DNA of 64,000 bases, taken from assembly GCF_030814475.1 (NCBI RefSeq), contig NZ_JAUSVF010000002.1:682001-746000 (forward strand). Direction: 5' to 3'. Below, piece after piece: positions 28,015-36,474 of the stretch. Both the position numbers and the translations under genes were made by a program. Positions within the stretch are counted from its first letter, which is position 1, and each line of letters starts with the position of its first letter. The stretch is from Pararhizobium capsulatum DSM 1112 (GTDB lineage: Bacteria > Pseudomonadota > Alphaproteobacteria > Rhizobiales > Rhizobiaceae). The notes beneath the pieces are model-generated. The model did not search any database, was not told the DNA's origin, and saw nothing but the letters and a program-made list of their open reading frames with translations.

Positions 28015-28976
28015 TTGCTGCCTTTCGGATTGAGCGCATCGTTGAGCCCGTCGCCGAGGAAGCTGAAGGCGACCGAGGCAAGGCCAAGCACCGCAGCGGG
28101 TGCTGCCAGAAGATGCGGATAATGCTGCCAGACGCGGAGACCGTCGGAGATCATGTTGCCCCAGCTCGGGGTCGGTGGATTGACACCGACGCCGAGGAAC
28201 GAGAAGGCGCTTTCCAGAACCATCGCCGTGCCGAGACCGGCGCTGACCGACACGATCAGCGGGCCAAGCGCGTTGGGGATTACATAGCGACGGATGATGA
28301 TCCAGTTGGTGAGGCCGAGCGCCTGGGCCGCCGTGATATAGGGCCGGCTGCGGATCGACATGACCTGCGCGCGGACGAGGCGCGCATAGGGTGGCCAGGA
28401 GATCAACGCCATGGAACCGAACACGAGGATGAAATCCACCCACACTGTTTCGCGGTAGATCGGATTGAGCGTCGCCATATAACGCGCCTCCATCCAGTTG
28501 GTGATCGGGTTTTTCAGCGATGCATTGATGACGACGACGAGCAGAAGGTTCGGCACAGACATCGTCACGTCCGTCAGCCACATGATGATGCGGTCGAAGG
28601 GATCGCCAAAGAAGCCGGCGATCGCCCCGAGTGTCAGGCCGATCGCGACGGCAAAGAAGGTGACGATGATCGCCACTAGAAACGCGGTGCGCGTTCCATA
28701 GACGACGCGGCTGAAGACATCGCGACCGAGATCGTCCGTGCCGAAGAAATACTCCAGCGACGGCGGCATGTTGCGGGATGCCAGATCCTGGCTCAGAAAA
28801 TCGTGCGGCAGCACATAGGGGCCGATCAAGGCGATCAGCGCAAGGATGATGACGGTGGCAAGACCGAAGACCGCAAGCTTGTTGCGCTTCAGGCGGTGCC
28901 AGGCATCGCGCCACAGGTTGACCGGGGGTTCTTCTGCCGTGTCTATAGCCGAAAGGGGAACGACGGACATGGTCAT
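28011..28976 (-). CDS. Dpp-type ABC transporter permease (DppC-like)
   Basis: Permease of 321 residues with an N-terminal OppC_N segment (WHRLKRNKLAVFGLATVI), five to six membrane helices and the EAA-type loop around AAQALGLTNWIIIRRYVIPN. It overlaps both neighbours by four bases (ATGA). It is the second membrane subunit of the importer that carries the DUF1537 kinase gene in its operon, so acid sugars or glyco-conjugates are plausible substrates besides peptides. Confidence 0.9.
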   Translation of the reverse strand: MTMSVVPLSAIDTAEEPPVNLWRDAWHRLKRNKLAVFGLATVIILALIALIGPYVLPHDFLSQDLASRNMPPSLEYFFGTDDLGRDVFSRVVYGTRTAFLVAIIVTFFAVAIGLTLGAIAGFFGDPFDRIIMWLTDVTMSVPNLLLVVVINASLKNPITNWMEARYMATLNPIYRETVWVDFILVFGSMALISWPPYARLVRAQVMSIRSRPYITAAQALGLTNWIIIRRYVIPNALGPLIVSVSAGLGTAMVLESAFSFLGVGVNPPTPSWGNMISDGLRVWQHYPHLLAAPAAVLGLASVAFSFLGDGLNDALNPKGSK

Positions 28977-29929
28977 CGGCTCCTTGAAGCGGCACTGGCA
29001 CGCGGATCAAGCAGCGGATAAAGAATATCCACCAGCAGGTTCGATGCCATGACGAGGAACGATCCGATCAGCGTTATCGCGAGGATCACCGGATAGTCGG
29101 AATTGGTGAGCGCCTGCACCGTCAGGCGGCCAAGGCCGGGAAGGCCGAAGACCAGCTCGACGAAGATCGCGCCGTTGACGATGGTGATCATGATGAGGCC
29201 GAGCTGGGTGACCACCGGCGTCAACACCGGGCGCAGCACATGCTTCAGCGCCACGGCAATCTCCGGCACCCCCTTGGCCCGGGCCGTACGCACGAAATCC
29301 TCAGACAACACCTCGATAACAGCGGCGCGGGTCTGGCGGACGATCAGGGCGATCGGCTGGAAGGACAGAACGATGAGCGGCAAAATGATGCGCACATCGA
29401 AGACGCCGCCCCAGCCATAGGGCACCTTGATCATCGGCAGGAATACGATGAGCCCGACCATCAGCAATGGTCCAGCGACATAAGCCGGGATTGCCCACAG
29501 GAACAGTGCCGAGCCGAGGATCGTATAATCGATCCGCGAATTCTGGTTGAGCGCCGCGATCATGCCGAGCGGGATCGCAACGACGGCCGTGAGGAAGATG
29601 GAACAAATGGCGAGCTGGAAGGAGACCGGGGCTGCGGCTTTCACCATCGCCCAGACGGAGCGGCCGGAGCTCAAGGAATTGCCGAACTGGCCGTGCAGCA
29701 GGTTCCAGATGTAAAGCAGGAATTGCTCGATGAAGGGCTTGTTCAGCCCCGCGCTTTCGCGGATCGCCTCGATGCGCTCCGGATTATAGGCAACGTCGCC
29801 GGGGGCACGAAGAAAGATCAGCTTGATTGGATCACCGGCGCCATAAAAGGCCATGGCGTAGACCGCCAGCATGACGACGAGAACGGACGGTATCCAGATG
29901 GCAAACCGTGAGAGCACATAGCGAAGCAA
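28973..29929 (-). CDS. Dpp-type ABC transporter permease (DppB-like)
   Basis: Permease of about 318 residues: six membrane segments, the EAA-loop region around RTARAKGVPEIAVALKHVLRPVLTP and the DppB signature GAIFVELVFGLPGLGRL. The chosen start is a TTG at 29929, because a perfect AGGAGG sits 5 bases before it; a longer frame to 29968 would begin upstream of that site and inside the hairpin region. Its stop overlaps the next permease start. Confidence 0.87.
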   Translation of the reverse strand: MLRYVLSRFAIWIPSVLVVMLAVYAMAFYGAGDPIKLIFLRAPGDVAYNPERIEAIRESAGLNKPFIEQFLLYIWNLLHGQFGNSLSSGRSVWAMVKAAAPVSFQLAICSIFLTAVVAIPLGMIAALNQNSRIDYTILGSALFLWAIPAYVAGPLLMVGLIVFLPMIKVPYGWGGVFDVRIILPLIVLSFQPIALIVRQTRAAVIEVLSEDFVRTARAKGVPEIAVALKHVLRPVLTPVVTQLGLIMITIVNGAIFVELVFGLPGLGRLTVQALTNSDYPVILAITLIGSFLVMASNLLVDILYPLLDPRASAASRSR

Positions 29930-29959
29930 GGCCACCTCCTGCCTGTAGTGAGCGAGATG

Positions 29960-29983
29960 GGCCGGCATGTTTCTGCCGGCCCT
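29960..29983 (-). terminator. Strong intercistronic hairpin between binding protein and permease genes
   Basis: Perfect 9-base stem GGGCCGGCA / TGCCGGCCC around a 6-base loop, with no following T-run. Such hairpins behind binding-protein genes usually stabilise the upstream mRNA, giving more binding protein than membrane subunits. Confidence 0.6.
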
Positions 29984-30014
29984 TATTCAGCTGGGGATTT
30001 TCAACGGCGGATGG

Positions 30015-31655
30015 TCAGCCGATCGAAACATCCCAGGGAGCAACAACCTGCCAGTCGAGGTTCTTTTCCATGCCCTTGACTTCCTTGACGGCCCAGCGGG
30101 ACATCGCCTGAGAATACCACGGGATGAAGGCCCAGTCGTCGCGGAAGGCCTTCTGGGCTTCCTGGGCGAGCTTTACGCGCTCCGGATCATCCGCCGCCTT
30201 GGTCGAAGCTTCGGCAAGCAGGCTATCGACCTTGTCGTTCTTGTAGCCGCCGAGCTTGTTCTGGGCGTTGGACGAGGACGAGGCGATCGAGCCGGCGAGA
30301 TAGCTGACGGCATCGGGAACGCGGGTGCCGACGTCATCACGGAAGATCTGGACCGCGTTCTGGTCGGGACCGGCGTAGGCATCCTGCTGTGGCTTCATAT
30401 CGACGGCGGTGATGCCGAGGTTCTGGCGCCACTGCTCGGCGATGAACTGGGCTGCAGCCTCGATGGCCGGTGCCGAGACGCCGACGAACATCAGCTTCGG
30501 AAGACGCTCCGGCCCGCCATAGCTCGATTCTGCCAGCAGCTTCTTGGCGGCTTCAGGATCGAACGGATAGGGCTCGAAGCCGGAATCGTCTGCACCGGGT
30601 ACCGAGTTGAGGATCTGGTCGGCCTTCTTGTGCGGACCATCCGGATAGGAGGCCTTGAAGAGACCATCGCGATCCACTGCCATGATCAGCGCCTGGCGAA
30701 CCTTCGGATCATCCATCGGTGCGCGGCTGGCGTTGAACCAGAAATGCTGGCTCGTCGGGATGATCGGGCCGGCGGAGAATTCTGGGCCGAGATCCTGGAT
30801 GATCGTCGAAGTCACAAGCTCGGTATGGGCATTGTATTCACCTGACTTGATCAGCGACGTTGCCGTCACGTTGTCTTCGACGGAGCTCAGTTCGATGCGT
30901 GCCAGTTTCGGCTTCGGGCCAAAGAAGTTTTCGTTCGGCTCGAACACCAGCGTGCCGGCATCGATATCCAGCGCGGTCATCTTGAACGGTCCGGAATAGA
31001 CAGCGCCGCTGTCGGGCTTGTACCAATCGGCCACTTCCTCACCATCGGCACCACGCGACTGCGAGGCCTTAGTGATCGGGATGATGTGGTTGGCCATGCG
31101 CATGAAGAAGATCGGATCGACTTCGGAGAGCGTGACGACGACGGTGCCCTCATCCGGCGTTGCGACACCGGACAGTTCCGGAGCCGTGCCGCCACTCAGA
31201 TCCTTGTAGCCGTCCACCTTGCTCAGTACCTGATCGGCGCGCTGGCTCTTGGTGTTCGGCATGGCAGCGACCTGCCATGAACCCTTGACGTCGGCAGAGG
31301 TGATCTTGCTGCCATCCGAGAAGACGGCCTTGGGGTCGATCTTGAAGGTCCAGACCTTGTTGTCCGGCGATTCCCAGCTGGTGAAGACGTAAGGCTGGAT
31401 CTTGCCTTCGGCATCGAAATACATCGGCGAGGCCCACCAGAAGGAGTTCCAGCGGAAGGGACGCCCGCCACCGCGCAGCGGCGACCAATCCTGGTCGAAA
31501 GCGGGATGGATCGCCTTCAGCACCTGGCCGTCCTGCGCCATGACGATGCGGGCGTTCATTCCAAGCAGCGTAAAGCCGACGCCAGCGGCAAGGCCGAACT
31601 TCAGCGCATCACGGCGCGAAATTCCGGCGGCGGATTTCTCATTACGACCTGTCAT
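30015..31655 (-). CDS. Extracellular substrate-binding protein, SBP family 5, Tat-exported
   Basis: Periplasmic binding protein of 546 residues, family 5 (DppA/OppA). A twin-arginine signal (SRRDALKFGLAAGVGFTLL, about 13-31) and AQD cleavage site replace the usual Sec signal, implying folding before export. The body has the conserved WTFKIDPKAVFSDGSKITSADVKGSW. It is the first gene of the leftward importer-kinase-regulator operon and starts at the edge of an AT-rich divergent promoter region. The ligand is unknown; family 5 also binds non-peptide solutes. Confidence 0.9.
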   Translation of the reverse strand: MTGRNEKSAAGISRRDALKFGLAAGVGFTLLGMNARIVMAQDGQVLKAIHPAFDQDWSPLRGGGRPFRWNSFWWASPMYFDAEGKIQPYVFTSWESPDNKVWTFKIDPKAVFSDGSKITSADVKGSWQVAAMPNTKSQRADQVLSKVDGYKDLSGGTAPELSGVATPDEGTVVVTLSEVDPIFFMRMANHIIPITKASQSRGADGEEVADWYKPDSGAVYSGPFKMTALDIDAGTLVFEPNENFFGPKPKLARIELSSVEDNVTATSLIKSGEYNAHTELVTSTIIQDLGPEFSAGPIIPTSQHFWFNASRAPMDDPKVRQALIMAVDRDGLFKASYPDGPHKKADQILNSVPGADDSGFEPYPFDPEAAKKLLAESSYGGPERLPKLMFVGVSAPAIEAAAQFIAEQWRQNLGITAVDMKPQQDAYAGPDQNAVQIFRDDVGTRVPDAVSYLAGSIASSSSNAQNKLGGYKNDKVDSLLAEASTKAADDPERVKLAQEAQKAFRDDWAFIPWYSQAMSRWAVKEVKGMEKNLDWQVVAPWDVSIG

Positions 31656-31932
31656 TTATTCCTCCCATGACAATCGAGCGCTTCCCGAAAGACCCTCCCC
31701 AGGCCGGCGCGAAGTGACGGGAGATTTGCGCGATATTGTAAATCTGTCAATTAAAATCGATGATGAAAACCAAAAAAGACGGAATAAATTTTTTTTATTG
31801 TTATATTTCATATGTTTAATTTATTTTGATTTAAAAAATCTTCTCTTCTGACATTGACAACTTGCTCGCTTCACCCGAAAACGCATGCGGCTTTTTACGA
31901 CGGGAGCCGCAGATCTCTGGGAGGAGTATCCA
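31656..31932. promoter_or_regulatory. AT-rich divergent promoter region
   Basis: About 280 bases between the leftward importer operon and the rightward aldolase operon. The stretch 31770-31850 is strongly AT-rich, with an eight-T run. It likely contains both promoters and the GntR operator, but I could not pick a single clear operator. Confidence 0.5.
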
Positions 31933-32838
31933 TTGAGAAAGCACGCGATATCAGGCGTTTTCAGCGCCGCCACGACGCCCCTGAACGCGGACGGAACACC
32001 GGATCTCGGCCTGTTTACCGAGCATTGTCAAAGGCTTCTGTCCGAGGGTTGCCACGGCGTCGCGCTGCTCGGCACAACCGGGGAAGCCAACTCCTTTTCC
32101 TCGCGGGAACGGTTTGCGATTTTGGAGGCGGCGTTGAACGCCGGCATTGCTTCAGACAAGTTGTTGCCAGGAACGGGGGTCGTCGCTCTTTCCGAAACCG
32201 TCGAACTGACGAAACACGCACTTTCCCATGGCGTAACCACCGTGGTGATGCTGCCACCCTTCTACTACAAGGGTGTTTCCGACGAGGGCCTCTTCACCGC
32301 CTATGCCCAGATTCTCGACAAGATCGATGACAACAGGCTGAAGGTGATCCTCTACCATATTCCGCAGGTCTCCGGCGTTCCGCTCTCCGTCCCGCTGATC
32401 GAGCGACTGGTTGCCGCCTATCCCGACACTGTCGTCGGCATCAAGGAATCTGCTGGCGATTTCAACAACATGCAGGCGATTATTGCCGCCTGCCCCGGCT
32501 TCTCCGTGCTCTGCGGCGCTGATCCACTGCTCCTGCCCCTGCTGAAAGCCGGCGGTGCGGGCTGCATCACGGCCACGTCCAATCTCGTGGCGGATTCGCT
32601 GCGCACGGTCTACGACCATGTCGCCGATGAGAGCAAGACGTCAGTTGTCGAGGCGGCGCAGGCGCGCATCAACGCCTACCGCACATTGTCGAACTCCTAT
32701 GTGCAGATCCCGACAATCAAGGCAATGGTCGGTTTGAAGACCGGCAACGACGCCTGGCGCCGCACGCGTGCACCGCTTGTCCCGTTGAATGACGAGGAAT
32801 ACGCGAGCCTCTCGCAGGCTTTCGCAGCACTGCCGTGA
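31933..32838 (+). CDS. DapA/NanA-family aldolase or dehydratase
   Basis: Class I aldolase-family TIM barrel of 301 residues. The Schiff-base Lys171 (GIKESAGD) and the catalytic Tyr141 (YHIPQVSG) are present, with the carboxylate-binding loop GTTGEANS. These features cover dihydrodipicolinate synthase, N-acetylneuraminate lyase and keto-deoxy-sugar-acid aldolases; the catabolic setting argues for the last group. The start is a TTG at 31933 with GAGGAG 6 bases upstream. A frame to 31885 without a ribosome site is less likely. The sialidase-like gene follows after 10 bases. Confidence 0.85.
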   Translation: MRKHAISGVFSAATTPLNADGTPDLGLFTEHCQRLLSEGCHGVALLGTTGEANSFSSRERFAILEAALNAGIASDKLLPGTGVVALSETVELTKHALSHGVTTVVMLPPFYYKGVSDEGLFTAYAQILDKIDDNRLKVILYHIPQVSGVPLSVPLIERLVAAYPDTVVGIKESAGDFNNMQAIIAACPGFSVLCGADPLLLPLLKAGGAGCITATSNLVADSLRTVYDHVADESKTSVVEAAQARINAYRTLSNSYVQIPTIKAMVGLKTGNDAWRRTRAPLVPLNDEEYASLSQAFAALP

Positions 32839-32848
32839 GGATGGCGCC

Positions 32849-34039
32849 ATGACTGTCACGGCCCTGCCCGCCCAGACCATTCCTGCCTTGATGACCGGTC
32901 AATTAACGCCGGATGCTCGAATTCCGGGCGCAACGAATGCGTTCCTACCATCGCCCTGCATCCAGAATCACGCCGCAAACCTCGCATTTTTGCCGGATGG
33001 TACGCTGACCTGCGTCTGGTTCGGCGGCACGATGGAGGGGATGGGCGACATCTCCGTTTACATCTCGCGCCTTGCGCCGGGCGCCTTGGAATGGTCGGAA
33101 GCGGAGAAACTCTCCGACGATCCGGCCAAATCCGAGCAGAATCCGTTGATTTTCACGGCTCCCGACGGCAAAGTGTGGCTGCTCTACACGTCGCAGACGT
33201 CAGGCGACCAGGATGGCGCAGTTGTCAAATGCCGCATCTCCGAGGATGGCGGCAATAGCTTCGGTCCCGTCCGCGTGCTTTGCGACCTGCCCGGAACCTT
33301 CGTGCGCCAGCCGATCGTCGTGAATGGCAACGGAGACTGGCTTTTGCCGACCTTCCGCTGCCGCAGCCTGCCCGGCCAGCGATGGAGCGGCGATGCCGAT
33401 ACCGCCGGTGTATTGATCTCGAAAGATGCCGGCGAAAGCTGGACCATGGTGGATGTGCCCGACAGTATCGGTGCGGTTCACATGAACATTCTCGATCTCG
33501 GCGACGGCACCATGACTGCCCTCTTCCGACATCGGTATGCGCAAAACGTTCTGCAAAGCCACTCGAGCGACGATGGCTTAAACTGGAGCTCGCCAACAGC
33601 CACCAACCTGCCCAACAACAATTCGTCTATCCAGTCTATTCTCTTGAAAGATCAACGGATTGCCATTGTCTACAACCACAGCAATGCAGCATCTTCCGAT
33701 GCCCGGCGCCAATCGCTCTATGACGAAATCGAGGGCGAAGCGCCTGCGACGATAGCGGAGTCGTCGCAAAGCGACACGGAACGAAAGGCAATCTGGGGCG
33801 TGCCACGCGCGCCGCTCAGCCTTGCCATGGGCCAGCCGGATCAGGGTGAGTTCGAAAGGCGCGTCGATCTCGACACGGGCGACGGCTATTGCCTCAGCAA
33901 CAACTCTAAAGACCAGCTCAACCGCGAATTTTCCTATCCCTCGATCGTGCAGGGACCGGATGGCGACCTGCACGTCGCCTATACCTATTACCGCCGGGCG
34001 ATCAAATACGTGCGTATACCCTTGACCGCGGCCGGTTAG
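32849..34039 (+). CDS. Cytoplasmic sialidase-like (BNR) beta-propeller protein
   Basis: Six-bladed sialidase-fold protein of 396 residues. Three Asp-box motifs are clear: 131-138 (SEDGGNSF), 191-198 (SKDAGESW) and 239-246 (SSDDGLNW). A C-terminal REFSYPSIVQGPDG segment is typical of the BNR_2 group. No signal peptide is present, so a classic surface sialidase is unlikely. It sits directly behind a DapA/NanA-family gene. Together they could act on an imported acidic sugar or glycoside, perhaps not sialic acid. The substrate is unknown. Confidence 0.75.
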   Translation: MTVTALPAQTIPALMTGQLTPDARIPGATNAFLPSPCIQNHAANLAFLPDGTLTCVWFGGTMEGMGDISVYISRLAPGALEWSEAEKLSDDPAKSEQNPLIFTAPDGKVWLLYTSQTSGDQDGAVVKCRISEDGGNSFGPVRVLCDLPGTFVRQPIVVNGNGDWLLPTFRCRSLPGQRWSGDADTAGVLISKDAGESWTMVDVPDSIGAVHMNILDLGDGTMTALFRHRYAQNVLQSHSSDDGLNWSSPTATNLPNNNSSIQSILLKDQRIAIVYNHSNAASSDARRQSLYDEIEGEAPATIAESSQSDTERKAIWGVPRAPLSLAMGQPDQGEFERRVDLDTGDGYCLSNNSKDQLNREFSYPSIVQGPDGDLHVAYTYYRRAIKYVRIPLTAAG

Positions 34040-34317
34040 GTTTCGCCGTCGAACTCGAATTTACAAGTTTAAGAATGACGTTCCATGGGCTAGGGCTTGC
34101 TGCAGATTCGTGGTTCTAGAAACCAGCAGGCCATATATTTCTCACAAAAACAGTTACTTGTGGCGTCACAACCTCGAAACGCAGACATCTTCGATCCGCG
34201 CAGATCGAACGAAACAGAAAAATCTCTCAAACATTCTTGCCACGAGACAACAGGTAATATAACAACTTTACATCATAACGGCACGGAGGAGTGCTGTTTC
34301 AGGGAGGTGCCGCCATC
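34040..34317. other. Intergenic region before the Fe-alcohol dehydrogenase gene
   Basis: About 280 bases, with an AT-rich right half (34180-34280) that could carry a promoter. A short TGGTT-CTAGA-AACCA inverted repeat lies near 34111-34125. No gene was seen. Confidence 0.4.
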
Positions 34318-35451
34318 ATGGTCAGTCTGGATTCGCCGATCACCATCGTCCGGCCACATCTCATCGAGTTCGGCGTCGGCACTGCCAGCCGGCTCGGCAA
34401 ATGGGCCGAAGACAAAGGCTTCAAGCGCATTTTCGTGATTTCCGACGCCTTCAATGCCTCGCGCGTCGATGTTCTCGAGCTGAAAGGGGATGTCACGGTT
34501 TTCTCCGAGGTGACGCCTGAGCCCGATATCGCCAATCTCGACAAGGTACTGGCAGCGGCGGAGCAGGCGAAGGCCGAGCTCGTCGTCGGCTTCGGCGGCG
34601 GCAGCGCCATGGATCTTGCCAAGCTCGCCGCCGTGCTTGGCGGCTCGTCCCAGACGCTGCGTGAGGTCGTTGGTCCGAACAAGGTGAAAGGGCCGCGCAC
34701 GGTCGCTCTTGCCCAGGTGCCGACAACCTCCGGCACCGGCAGTGAAGCCGGCATCCGGGCTTTGATCACCGACCCGGAAACCCAGGCGAAACTGGCGGTC
34801 GAGAGCATCCTCATGCTGGCCGATATCGCCGTTGTCGATCCGGCGCTCACCTTTACCGTTCCCGCGCGCACCACGGCTGCCACGGGCGTCGATGCCATGG
34901 CGCATTGCGTCGAGGCCTTCACCAACCGCAAGGCCCATCCGATGATCGATATCTACGCGATCGAGGGTGCGCGGCTGGTCGGCAAATATCTCGCCCGCGC
35001 TGTGCGCGATGGCAACGATGCCCAGGCGCGCGCCGGCCTTTCGCTTGCCTCGCTCTATGGAGGCTTCTGCCTCGGCCCGGTCAATACGGCCGGCGGCCAT
35101 GCGCTGGCCTATCCGCTTGGCACCCGCTGGCATGTGGCCCATGGCGCCGCCAACGCGCTGATCTTCCCGCATGTGCTGGCCTTCAACACGCCCTCGGTGG
35201 CGGAAAAGACGCGCGCTGTCATGGAAGCGCTCGGCTCGTCCGTGTCGGATGATGTTGCCTCGGTTTTCGAGGCCGCCTATGGCTTTTGCGAAACGCTGGG
35301 TATCGAGATGACCCTGTCGGGACTTGGCGTTCCGAAGGATGATCTCGATGCCATGGCCGACGACGCCTTCGCCATCCGCCGCCTGCTGGATAACAATCCG
35401 CGCGACCTGACGCGTGCCGATATCCGCTCGATCTACGAAGCCGCGTACTGA
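34318..35451 (+). CDS. Iron-containing alcohol dehydrogenase
   Basis: Group III metal-dependent dehydrogenase of 377 residues. The nucleotide loop GGGSAMDLAK is at 93-102 and TTSGTGSEA at 136-144. The metal ligands are Asp192, His196, His261 and His275. Maleylacetate reductases and hydroxyacid-oxoacid transhydrogenases share this fold. Here it is followed 28 bases later by a PdxA-family dehydrogenase, and the two are probably one transcript. AGGGAGG 10 bases upstream supports the ATG at 34318. The substrate may be a hydroxy-acid or semialdehyde of the acid-sugar pathway. Confidence 0.87.
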   Translation: MVSLDSPITIVRPHLIEFGVGTASRLGKWAEDKGFKRIFVISDAFNASRVDVLELKGDVTVFSEVTPEPDIANLDKVLAAAEQAKAELVVGFGGGSAMDLAKLAAVLGGSSQTLREVVGPNKVKGPRTVALAQVPTTSGTGSEAGIRALITDPETQAKLAVESILMLADIAVVDPALTFTVPARTTAATGVDAMAHCVEAFTNRKAHPMIDIYAIEGARLVGKYLARAVRDGNDAQARAGLSLASLYGGFCLGPVNTAGGHALAYPLGTRWHVAHGAANALIFPHVLAFNTPSVAEKTRAVMEALGSSVSDDVASVFEAAYGFCETLGIEMTLSGLGVPKDDLDAMADDAFAIRRLLDNNPRDLTRADIRSIYEAAY

Positions 35452-35479
35452 ACCAGGCCTATGAAGGGAAACCGACCCC

Positions 35480-36469
35480 ATGGACAGAAATGCAAAAGTT
35501 GCGGTGACCCTGGGCGATCCCGCCGGCGTCGGCCCTGAAGTCATCATCAAGGCGCTCGCCGCGCTACCACCTGAAGAACGCCAGGATTTCGTCATCGTCG
35601 GCAATACCGAAGCGCTGGAGCGTGCGGGAAAAGCGACGGGTATCTCGCTGCGCTTCGGGCCGGTGGCTTCGGAAGATGGTTCGGTAATTGCCGTCGATGA
35701 AGTGCCACTCAATGCCGCCCTGCCGGAGATCGGCAAGGTGAGCCCGATCGCTGGCGATGCTTGCGTGCGTTACATCAGCCGCGCCGTCGATCTCGCGATG
35801 GCAAAAGACGCTGATGTGATCGTCACAGCGCCGATCAACAAGGAAGCGATGAACCTTGCCGGCCATCATTATGACGGCCATACCGGGCTCCTGGCGCATC
35901 TGACGGGATCGAAGAGTTCCTTCATGCTGCTCGCCTCGGAGCGGCTGAACACGATCCACGTTTCCACCCATATCTCTCTGCGCGGCGCCATCGACCGGGC
36001 AAAGACCGAGCGCGTGCTGGCGACTATCGAGGCCGGACACAAGCACTTCCTGCGCCTCGGCAAAAAGGCCCGGATCGCCGTTGCCGGTATCAACCCGCAT
36101 TGCGGCGAAAACGGACTGTTCGGCACGGAAGATAGTGAATTTCTGGCCCCTGCCGTGGAATTGGCGCAGGCCAAGGGCATTGATGTCGTCGGGCCGATTT
36201 CCGCCGATACGGTTTTCGCCCGCGCCTATAACGGCGCCTTCGATCTCGTCATTGCACAGTATCACGACCAGGGCCATATCCCGATCAAGCTCGTCGCCTT
36301 CGATACCGCGGTCAACGTCTCGCTCGGCCTGCCGATCGATCGCGTCTCCGTCGATCACGGCACTGCCTTCGATATCGCCGGCACTGGCAAGGCAAATCAT
36401 GTGAACATGCTTTCGGCCATCGCCTATGCGCGGCTGATGGCCCGCTCGCCGCGCGCAGAGACCGTTTAA
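35480..36469 (+). CDS. PdxA-family 4-phospho-hydroxyacid dehydrogenase (PdxA2 type)
   Basis: NAD-dependent decarboxylating dehydrogenase of 329 residues. It has [10 protein letters not shown] (12-21), [31 protein letters not shown], the metal-ligand region [10 protein letters not shown] and [10 protein letters not shown]. PdxA makes pyridoxine; the catabolic PdxA2 branch oxidises 4-phospho-D-threonate or -erythronate to DHAP and CO2. The position in a catabolic island with a DUF1537 kinase, and not beside ksgA or surA as biosynthetic pdxA usually is, favours PdxA2. It converges on the D-tartrate dehydratase gene with a 5-base gap. Confidence 0.82.
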   Translation: MDRNAKVAVTLGDPAGVGPEVIIKALAALPPEERQDFVIVGNTEALERAGKATGISLRFGPVASEDGSVIAVDEVPLNAALPEIGKVSPIAGDACVRYISRAVDLAMAKDADVIVTAPINKEAMNLAGHHYDGHTGLLAHLTGSKSSFMLLASERLNTIHVSTHISLRGAIDRAKTERVLATIEAGHKHFLRLGKKARIAVAGINPHCGENGLFGTEDSEFLAPAVELAQAKGIDVVGPISADTVFARAYNGAFDLVIAQYHDQGHIPIKLVAFDTAVNVSLGLPIDRVSVDHGTAFDIAGTGKANHVNMLSAIAYARLMARSPRAETV

Positions 36470-36474
36470 TCTTT

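Noticed and set aside
27010..29010. A 666-residue leftward open frame that would extend the DppD-like ATPase upstream
   Set aside because: Everything before 28014 overlaps the DppC-like permease gene in another frame and has no membrane or ATPase character. The ATG at 28014 fits the ATGA overlap.
31933..34039. A complete sialic-acid catabolic cluster
   Set aside because: Only an aldolase-family gene and a sialidase-fold gene are present. NanE, NanK and NagB-type genes are missing, and the propeller has no export signal.
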